The position numbers and the translations under genes were made by a program. The notes beneath the pieces were generated by a model that saw only the letters and a program-made list of their open reading frames with translations, was not told the DNA's origin and made no database searches. A stretch of 64,000 nucleotides of DNA from positions 1-64,000 of the forward strand of contig CAZMBI010000012.1 in assembly GCA_964564675.1 (NCBI GenBank), written 5' to 3'. Positions 57,916-64,000 of the stretch are shown piece by piece (the first letter of the stretch is position 1; each line of letters opens with the position of its first letter). Origin of the DNA: CAZMBI01 sp964564675 (lineage in GTDB: Bacteria; Pseudomonadota; Alphaproteobacteria; Rickettsiales; UBA3002).

Positions 57916-58227
57916 ATGGACACAGCACTTCTTCAGGCAGCATTTGAGCGCAGCTATTCCTTTGTTTTTATGGTCGGATTGACGGGCTATGTGCCGCAAT
58001 TATGGAATCTGATCCGCACCCGCCGGCGCGCCGAGTCGATCTCGCTGACCACCTGGACGGTGTGGCTTATATCGTGGATTATCAGTTTCGGCTACGGCTA
58101 TTTCAGTCTGGGCGATCCCAAATTCTTGGCCGTATCGGGTATGAACATGCTCGGCCACCTGGCCGTGATCGGGCTGCTGGTGTGCTACCGGCGATACGCC
58201 CATCCGGCGCACACTACTGCTCTCTGA
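57916..58227 (+). CDS. Small PQ-loop/SemiSWEET-like membrane protein
   Basis: 103 residues, three predicted transmembrane helices, with the PQ-loop motif GLTGYVPQLWNLIRTRRRAE followed by SISLTTWTVWLISWIISFGY. This resembles half-size SWEET sugar transporters, which act as dimers. Substrate unknown; its position behind a UDP-sugar enzyme gene may be incidental. The last 14 bases overlap the convergent hlyD-type gene. Confidence 0.75.
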   Translation: MDTALLQAAFERSYSFVFMVGLTGYVPQLWNLIRTRRRAESISLTTWTVWLISWIISFGYGYFSLGDPKFLAVSGMNMLGHLAVIGLLVCYRRYAHPAHTTAL

Positions 58228-59698
58228 AGGCCTTATTGAAAGATTCGCTGATTGGGCTCATCAGATAGGCGAACAGGGTCCGCGAGCCGGTAACAATCAG
58301 CACATCCGCCGGCATGCCGGGGGAAAGCTTGACGTTGCCTTCCAGCTTCTCAAGCTCTTCATCATCAATCGCCACCCGTGCGGCAAAATAGATCTCGCCA
58401 GTGCGCTCATCCTCCAGCCGGTCGGCGGAAACCGTCGTCACCGTGCCTTCCACCGGCGGCACCTGGCGGGTTTTATACGCCGTCAGGCGTACGCGTGCGG
58501 TCAGCCCCTTGCGCACGACGTCAATATCCTGCGGCTTCACGCGTGCTTCCACGATCAGCCGGTCTTCAGAAGGGACAATATCCATGATCGGCTGACCCGG
58601 GCCGATCACCCCGCCGATCGTATGCACATTCAGCCCCGTCACCTCCCCGGCAATCGGCGCGCGGATATCAATCCTCTTGACCACATCCTGCGCCGCGCGC
58701 ATCTGCTCTTCCAGGTCTGACATGGTGCTTTGCGTCTCGCGCAGCTCGGTGACCACTTCGTTGAGAAACTCGGTCTTGATATTGTATTTCTCGATTTTGG
58801 CTTCGTTGATGGTCTGATACGCACGCGCAATCAAAGACTGACGCTCAGCTTTCTGGCCGCGGATTTCTGCCGCCCGGCGCTCCAGCGCCAGCAGCCGCGT
58901 TTTGGCGGCATTGCCGGACTTGAGCAGGTAGCGCACATCGGCGATTTCCTCGCTGAGCAGGGCCAGTTGTTCGTCGGAGGATTTAATCTGCTGCTCCAGA
59001 CCTTTAATCTCCTCCTGGGTTTGGTTGATCTTCTGGCTCAGAATCTTGATGCGACCGTCCACGGCTTCGCGACGCGTCTCGAACAGGCGCAGCTGACTGT
59101 CGAGATTCGCCACCACATCGGGATCGTCCCGCTGATTAAGCAAGGTTTCAGGGAATTCCACCTGATCCAGGTTATCGCGTTCGGCAATCAGCCGCGCTTC
59201 AGTCGCCTGTGCCGAGATGAACTGCCCCTTATACAGATCCAGCCGCGCGCGGGGGGCGGTATCATCCAGCCGGATGAGCAGCTGGCCTTCATCCACCGTC
59301 ATGCCTTCGCTGACCAGAATGTCCTCGATGATGCCGCCTTCTAAATGGTCGATCGTCTTTTTATTGGAATCGACGATGACCTTGCCCGTGGCCACTGCCG
59401 CACTGTCGATCGGGGCGATGGTCGACCATATACCGAAAATCCCGAACAACAGGAAAATCAGCAACATGCCAAAGATGATCGGCCCGCGCGCCACGCTTTC
59501 CGGCTCCGGCGACTCATTGCGGCGCGGGGCGATATAGAAAGCCAGCGCATCAAAGCGATTGCCGGCTTTTGCGGCCCAGTTTTTGACCTTTTCCACATGG
59601 CGTTCAATCGCCGCGGCGGGCACTGGCAGGTTTTGCTGCTTGCCGCTTTCGCCGGGCTGCTCTTGGCCGCTGTCGTCGTTTTGTGATTCGTTATGCAT
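58214..59698 (-). CDS. Type I secretion membrane fusion protein (HlyD family)
   Basis: 494-residue adaptor that links the ABC transporter to an outer-membrane channel. A short cytoplasmic N-terminus precedes one transmembrane helix (about 75-95, PIIFGMLLIFLLFGIFGIWS). Then follow the biotinyl-like half IDHLEGGIIEDILVSEGMTV, a long coiled coil (about 150-330), the second half IDIRAPIAGEVTGLNVHTIG and the C-terminal VKLSPGMPADVLIVTGSRTL signature. It follows the ABC gene by 15 bases. No TolC-type gene is in the window. ATG 59698 is preferred over TTG 59704. Confidence 0.94.
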   Translation of the reverse strand: MHNESQNDDSGQEQPGESGKQQNLPVPAAAIERHVEKVKNWAAKAGNRFDALAFYIAPRRNESPEPESVARGPIIFGMLLIFLLFGIFGIWSTIAPIDSAAVATGKVIVDSNKKTIDHLEGGIIEDILVSEGMTVDEGQLLIRLDDTAPRARLDLYKGQFISAQATEARLIAERDNLDQVEFPETLLNQRDDPDVVANLDSQLRLFETRREAVDGRIKILSQKINQTQEEIKGLEQQIKSSDEQLALLSEEIADVRYLLKSGNAAKTRLLALERRAAEIRGQKAERQSLIARAYQTINEAKIEKYNIKTEFLNEVVTELRETQSTMSDLEEQMRAAQDVVKRIDIRAPIAGEVTGLNVHTIGGVIGPGQPIMDIVPSEDRLIVEARVKPQDIDVVRKGLTARVRLTAYKTRQVPPVEGTVTTVSADRLEDERTGEIYFAARVAIDDEELEKLEGNVKLSPGMPADVLIVTGSRTLFAYLMSPISESFNKAFREQ

Positions 59699-59713
59699 GG
59701 TCAACCTTGTCTT

Positions 59714-61462
59714 TCAGGCGGTCTGCTGATTATCGGCCGCGCTCGGCGCGTCATCGGATGCCGCCTGCTTATTCGGAACATAATGTTTGAGCACTTCGTC
59801 GCGCGGGCCAAATGCCTCGACCATACCGTTTCGCAGCATCAATATCTTATCGACGCTGCCGACGATCGAGGGACGGTGCGCGACCACCACAAAGGTCAGG
59901 CCCGCCTGTTTCATGCGTTGCAGGCTGCCGATCAGCGCCCGCTCGCCTTCACCGTCCAGATTACCATTCGGTTCGTCCAATACCACAAATTGCGGGTCTT
60001 TGTACAACGCTCTGGCCAGCCCGATACGCTGGCGCTGCCCCGGTGATAAGCTCTGATTGCCCTGCATAAATTCGGTTTCATAGCCGCCGGGCAGGCGTAA
60101 AATCATCTCATGGCAGCCGGCAAACTGCGCGGCGCGGATCACCGCTTCGGGATCGGCATCGGTATCCATGCGCGCGATATTGTCCTTGATGGTGCCGTTG
60201 AACAAATCGACATGCTGCGGCATATAGCCGACATACTGGCCGAAATCCTCGCGGTTCCATTTAAAGGTTTCCGCGCCGTCCAGCCGCAGCGAGCCGTGAC
60301 TGGGCGGCAGAATGCCGATGATCAGCTTGGCCAGGGTGGATTTGCCGGCCGCCGAGGGGCCGATAACCCCTAAGCTTTCGCCGGGCTCGAGCACTAAATT
60401 GACGTTTTTGAGAATTGCCGGCGAGCCGGGCGGCTGGAAAAACACGCCTTCTGCGGTGAGCCGGCCTTCGGGCCGGGGCAGCGGCATGGTGCCGCGCAAA
60501 TGCGGCGTGGAGCTGATCGCCTGGTCGAGCCGGTGATAAGCGTCGCGGGCGTTGATCAGCAGCTTCCACACCCCGATGGCGCCTTCAAACGGGGCCAGGG
60601 CGCGGCCAACGAGGATGGAGCTGGCGATCATGCCGCCGACGGTCAGCTCATTTTGCAGGGTGAGCAAGGCCCCGATGCCGATCACCGCGATTTGCACCAC
60701 CATGCGCAGCGAACGCGAGATAGACTGAATAATGGCCGAGCGGCGGGTGCCAACGCCCTGCTCTTTCAGGCCTTTGTCATTATGATGCGTCCAGTTATTG
60801 ACCACATTGCCCATAAAGCCCATCGACTCGACAGCTTCCGCGTTGCGGCCGGCGATTTCGGCGATCTGCGTGCTTTGGATATTATTTTCCTGGGCGCGCT
60901 CGAAGGGTTTTTTGGTCGCCAGCTCATTGATGAGGGCAAAGCCGAGCAGGATCACCGCGCCGATGACGGCGAGAAAGCCAAGCACGGGGTTAATCATGTA
61001 GATGACGAAAATAAACAGGATGGACCATGGCGCGTCCATCAGCACCGACAGGCCGTTTTGGATGAACTGCTTGATTGTGCCCAGATCACGCTGGTGCTGG
61101 CCGGCGGCGGACTGCGCGCCGAGCGAGGATTTGGTGACGGCGATTTTCAGCAGTTTGGGCGCGAGTTTGAGGTCCAGCCATTCGACCACGCCGTTGAGGA
61201 CATAGGTGCGCGCCAGGCTGAACGCGCCGTAAAAGGCAAAGCCGACAATGGCGATCAGGGTCAGTACGCCGAGGGTTTCATAGGAATGGCTGGAGATGAC
61301 CCGGTCCAGCACCTGCAGGGAATAAATCGGCAGCAGGAGCATGATGAGGTTGATGCAAAAGCTGAACAGGAAAGCATAGAGCAGGGTGCGGCGGGTCTGG
61401 CGGAACATTTCCGACAGTTCGGAGCGTTCGCGGGATCTGGATTTGGATTTGATGATCGACAT
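59714..61462 (-). CDS. Type I secretion ABC transporter permease/ATPase (PrtD/RsaD-like)
   Basis: 582 residues. N-terminal membrane domain with about six helices (LYAFLFSFCINLIMLLLPIY; APWSILFIFVIYMINPVLGF) followed by the nucleotide-binding domain: Walker A GVIGPSAAGKSTLAKLIIG, Q-loop YVGYMPQHVDLF, signature LSPGQRQRIGLARALY, Walker B FVVLDEPNGNLDGEGE, H-loop VVAHRP. No C39 peptidase or CLD domain precedes the membrane part, as in PrtD/AprD/RsaD transporters that export RTX proteases, lipases and S-layer proteins. Neighbouring RTX genes are likely substrates. Confidence 0.95.
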   Translation of the reverse strand: MSIIKSKSRSRERSELSEMFRQTRRTLLYAFLFSFCINLIMLLLPIYSLQVLDRVISSHSYETLGVLTLIAIVGFAFYGAFSLARTYVLNGVVEWLDLKLAPKLLKIAVTKSSLGAQSAAGQHQRDLGTIKQFIQNGLSVLMDAPWSILFIFVIYMINPVLGFLAVIGAVILLGFALINELATKKPFERAQENNIQSTQIAEIAGRNAEAVESMGFMGNVVNNWTHHNDKGLKEQGVGTRRSAIIQSISRSLRMVVQIAVIGIGALLTLQNELTVGGMIASSILVGRALAPFEGAIGVWKLLINARDAYHRLDQAISSTPHLRGTMPLPRPEGRLTAEGVFFQPPGSPAILKNVNLVLEPGESLGVIGPSAAGKSTLAKLIIGILPPSHGSLRLDGAETFKWNREDFGQYVGYMPQHVDLFNGTIKDNIARMDTDADPEAVIRAAQFAGCHEMILRLPGGYETEFMQGNQSLSPGQRQRIGLARALYKDPQFVVLDEPNGNLDGEGERALIGSLQRMKQAGLTFVVVAHRPSIVGSVDKILMLRNGMVEAFGPRDEVLKHYVPNKQAASDDAPSAADNQQTA

Positions 61463-61586
61463 GAGGCTTATAATGCATGCGGTATGGGCTGTTCTTTCAA
61501 GCGTTTAGATGTGCGCGATTGCGGCCAGGATGTCAAGGTATTGCTGGGATTTTTGCCCCGCTAATCAAAGATAGCGGGGAGACAGC

Positions 61587-61614
61587 GGGGACACAATGAA
61601 ACCATTGTGTCCCC
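61587..61614. repeat. Perfect 12-bp inverted repeat (REP-like hairpin)
   Basis: GGGGACACAATG and CATTGTGTCCCC are exact complements around a 4-base AAAC loop. No T-run follows on either strand, so it is not a normal terminator. The form, a 'GGGGACA...TGTCCCC' hairpin, resembles REP-type palindromes found between genes. A near-repeat AGCGGGGAGACAGCGGGGAC leads into it. Confidence 0.75.
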
Positions 61615-61650
61615 ATTGGACCGGCCCATTGATCGACTGACCGCAAATAA

Positions 61651-61678
61651 AAAGGGCCGGTGCGAACACCGGCCCTTT
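61651..61678 (-). terminator. Intrinsic terminator of RTX gene
   Basis: AAAGGGCCGGTG (61651-61662) and CACCGGCCCTTT (61667-61678) form a perfect 12-bp stem with loop CGAA. Read on the minus strand it is followed by TTTATTTG, and it lies 24 bases after the RTX stop. It also isolates the secretion genes from that transcript. Confidence 0.9.
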
Positions 61679-61701
61679 ATGGATTTATATCCTGTCAGCT
61701 A

Positions 61702-64000
61702 TTAACTGAGGGTAAAAGATATATCATCCGTTACTTCAGTCACGTTGGTGATACCGGTTACGCCGGTGATCTCCACAATGTTGTTGACGTTACCGTCGTT
61801 GTTACCAGCATCTTCCTGGATAATGTAGGTGTTACCGCCGTAAGTAAATACGGCAACTTCACCGTCGGCAATTGTGGCACCTTCCACCAGAGCCAAGGCC
61901 GATGTCAGATTCGCGGCATTGGAAACATTGGTTGCCAGCGTGCCAACAACCACACCCGCCGAGAATTGATTGGCGGTATTGCCGACGATAGTAGCATCGT
62001 CTGTCCCGCCGCCGTCGCCGGTCAGGTCGAAATCAAAAGCATCGTCCGTGGTCGAGAAACTGGCAATCCGATCCAGATTAGCAATGCTGGAGTCACCGGC
62101 TGTGCGGTATTGGAAGACATCCGAACCGGCGCCGCCATCCAGCTGATCCGCACCCGTGCCACCGATTAGCGTATCGCCATCTGCGCCGCCCGACAACGTG
62201 TCGTTACCACCTGCACCGACGAGCAGGTCACCACCGGCACCGCCGGTCAGGTTATCCGCCCCGCCGTCACCGGTCAGCTGATCTGCGCCGTTGCCACCGT
62301 CGGCGGTGATCACGGCATCATCCCCGTTGGTGCCTACCAGCGTGTCGTTTTCAGCCCCACCGGTAAAGGTCAGCGCGTTATTGAAACCCGTGGCCAGCGC
62401 TACACTTACCGAGTTGGAACCGGTCAGGCCCGAGGCATCCACCGTACTAATGCCGGCTTCATCAGCTTCGGCACCCAGCGTATCCGCTGCCACGCCACCA
62501 AAGTCAAAGTCCCCATATTGCAGGGTTTCAACCTCGGTCACGTTGGTGAAGTCGCCATCCGCGAGTCCGCCTGTCGTTACGGCCGTCAACGAAATGATAT
62601 CGGTGCCGGCACCGCCGGTAATGGTGTCATTGGTTTCCAGCCCGTCGCCGGTCAGCTGGAATACATCGTTTCCGCCACCACCGATCATTTTATCGCTGCC
62701 GCCACCGCTGACCAATGTATCAGCCTGCGCGCCGGAAACGAGATAATCGGCAGTGGTGTTGCCGGTCAACGTCGTCGCTGCCGTGCCGTTGAGATTGGTT
62801 ACCACCCGGCCAACTGAAGCTCCGCCGATGCCGCCGATGGTCACCAGCATGTTGCTGGCGGTGAAATCACCGGTAAAGTTGGCGAAGTTGATCGACTCCT
62901 CGGTCGCGGCCTGGTAAGAGCCATCACTGTTCACATCGTTGAAGATGAAACCGTTAGCCAGCACCAGATCGGCCGCATCACCAAACGTCAGGTCAAACGC
63001 CACCACATCATTGGAAGCATTAAAACCGTTGATACTCAGCAGGTTGGCTGCACCGCCGGAAATGTTGGCGTCATAGTTGACCGTGTTGTTACCCGCACCG
63101 AGCGTGACGCTGACCGTCGCGCCGCCGGCGTTGACACCGCCGTTGCCAACATTCACCGTGTCATTCCCCAGACCGGCAAAGGCGTTGGTGGTTGCCGTAC
63201 CCGTCAGATTCAAAATGTTGATCTGATCGTTACCGGAATTGGCGTAAATGGTGGTGGCTGATGCCGTAGCACCATCGCCAATCCCCGAGGTGATCGTATC
63301 GTTACCGTCGGTGGCGTCGGCAATGCCGTTGCCGCCATACAGCGTGGCATCGCCCAGAATGGCGCCGCCATTGACCGTATCGTTCCCGCTGTTACCGAAC
63401 AATTCGGTGGTGGAGCCAACTACGGCCGCACCGGCAGTGATGCTATCATCCCCGATACCGCCGAATACATCGACATTCCGATTGGCCAGCGTGGCGCCGG
63501 TGGTGATCACGTCGTTACCAGAGTTGGCATAAATCGTATTGTTACCGGTTCCGCCAGTGATGGTATCGGCTCCGTCGGTCTGGTCGGCAATGCCATTACC
63601 GCCATACAGCGTGGCATCACCGGTAGCGTCCGTCCCGAGATTAATGCTGTCATCGCCGCTGTTACCGAAAATTTCATAGTTACCGGCTTGCACGATAGGG
63701 CCACCATCGTCGCCGTCGAAGGTATCGTTACCCAGACCGAGCCATGCTTTATTCATCGTGCCGGCCGCACTGCCCTGGCCATCGGCATCGATCGAGTCAT
63801 TACCGGCGTTGGTGTAGATCGTGTTGGCGCCGCCGCCGGCTACAATGGTATCATTCCCATCGTTCGCATCGGCAATGCCGTTGCCACCGAAAAGGGTGTT
63901 ATCGCCGCCGCCGATGGTTACGGCATCCCCACCGTCTCCGCCGAAAATCACATTGTCGCCATCACCGGCAGTGATGCTATCTCCACCACCCAAACCATAG
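61702..64000 (-). CDS. RTX-type secreted protein, possible S-layer protein (5' end outside window)
   Basis: 766 codons remain open to the window edge, so the N-terminus is missing. The left half (protein order) is dominated by imperfect repeats ATLYGGNGIADATDGNDTIT and NNTIYANSGNDVI, low in charge except Asp and rich in Gly, Asn and Thr. Classical GGxGxD nonapeptides follow (GGSGSDK-like, GGAGNDTL-like; LSGGADGDTLIGGTGADQLD). The C-terminal module is FQYRTAGDSSIANLDRIASF then VAVFTYGGNTYIIQEDAGNN and a hydrophobic-acidic end. Composition and position beside a PrtD/RsaD-like exporter resemble Caulobacter-type S-layer proteins; that role is inferred, not shown. Confidence 0.85.
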   Translation of the reverse strand, partial: YGLGGGDSITAGDGDNVIFGGDGGDAVTIGGGDNTLFGGNGIADANDGNDTIVAGGGANTIYTNAGNDSIDADGQGSAAGTMNKAWLGLGNDTFDGDDGGPIVQAGNYEIFGNSGDDSINLGTDATGDATLYGGNGIADQTDGADTITGGTGNNTIYANSGNDVITTGATLANRNVDVFGGIGDDSITAGAAVVGSTTELFGNSGNDTVNGGAILGDATLYGGNGIADATDGNDTITSGIGDGATASATTIYANSGNDQINILNLTGTATTNAFAGLGNDTVNVGNGGVNAGGATVSVTLGAGNNTVNYDANISGGAANLLSINGFNASNDVVAFDLTFGDAADLVLANGFIFNDVNSDGSYQAATEESINFANFTGDFTASNMLVTIGGIGGASVGRVVTNLNGTAATTLTGNTTADYLVSGAQADTLVSGGGSDKMIGGGGNDVFQLTGDGLETNDTITGGAGTDIISLTAVTTGGLADGDFTNVTEVETLQYGDFDFGGVAADTLGAEADEAGISTVDASGLTGSNSVSVALATGFNNALTFTGGAENDTLVGTNGDDAVITADGGNGADQLTGDGGADNLTGGAGGDLLVGAGGNDTLSGGADGDTLIGGTGADQLDGGAGSDVFQYRTAGDSSIANLDRIASFSTTDDAFDFDLTGDGGGTDDATIVGNTANQFSAGVVVGTLATNVSNAANLTSALALVEGATIADGEVAVFTYGGNTYIIQEDAGNNDGNVNNIVEITGVTGITNVTEVTDDISFTLS

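Overview
The window looks like a draft or metagenome-assembled alphaproteobacterial chromosome of moderately high GC. Two runs of exactly 100 N (4475-4574 and 45850-45949) are scaffold gaps, and both fall inside repeat-encoding genes. The alphaproteobacterial assignment rests on gene order: tilS-ftsH-glmM, ruvC-ruvA-ruvB-(ybgC)-tolQ-tolR-tolA-tolB, and a SUF operon opening with an Rrf2 regulator and closing with sufT, sufA, bolA and a CGFS glutaredoxin. No 16S gene is present, so no order or genus is claimed.

Layout. 1-4450: end of tilS, then ftsH, glmM and thiD. 4475-5828: a gap, then an octotricopeptide-like repeat/RAP-domain protein, which is very unusual for a bacterium. 5710-14800: housekeeping (yraN, rsmI, LpoA-like lipoprotein, hemW, rsmD, an RsuA/RluB-type synthase, a class-I glutamine amidotransferase) with three unrecognised proteins. 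14911-16455: flagellar stator motA-motB. 16495-24884: Tol envelope system and Holliday-junction genes on the minus strand, interrupted by a two-gene AT-rich insert. 24981-25055: tRNA-Thr. 25156-32342: SUF iron-sulfur assembly.

32339-38538 is a complete light-harvesting cassette on the minus strand: a DTE-motif proton-pumping rhodopsin of xanthorhodopsin-like type, then crtE, crtI, crtB, crtY and blh, enough to go from FPP/IPP to retinal. Upstream are a half-size Na+/Ca2+-exchanger protein and a partner-switching module (STAS, REC-PP2C phosphatase, RsbW-like ATPase). A large hybrid histidine kinase, whose PAS domain carries the FixL heme-ligand pattern, reads divergently from that module.

44657-64000 is a cell-surface and secretion region. 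It holds three RTX-type secreted proteins (one about 1850 residues with cadherin-like and twin lectin-like domains, one running off the window end) and a type I secretion ABC transporter with its HlyD adaptor. Between them are a class Ia ribonucleotide reductase operon with a BrnT-type toxin and an unknown partner wedged between nrdA and nrdB, a UDP-glucuronate decarboxylase and a PQ-loop protein. A near-consensus NrdR box precedes nrdA.

The organism inferred is a motile, Gram-negative, aerobic bacterium that supplements its energy with light and exports large Ca2+-binding surface proteins. The least expected items are the OPR/RAP protein, the toxin gene inside nrdAB, the half-size exchanger and the structured DNA downstream of nrdB.
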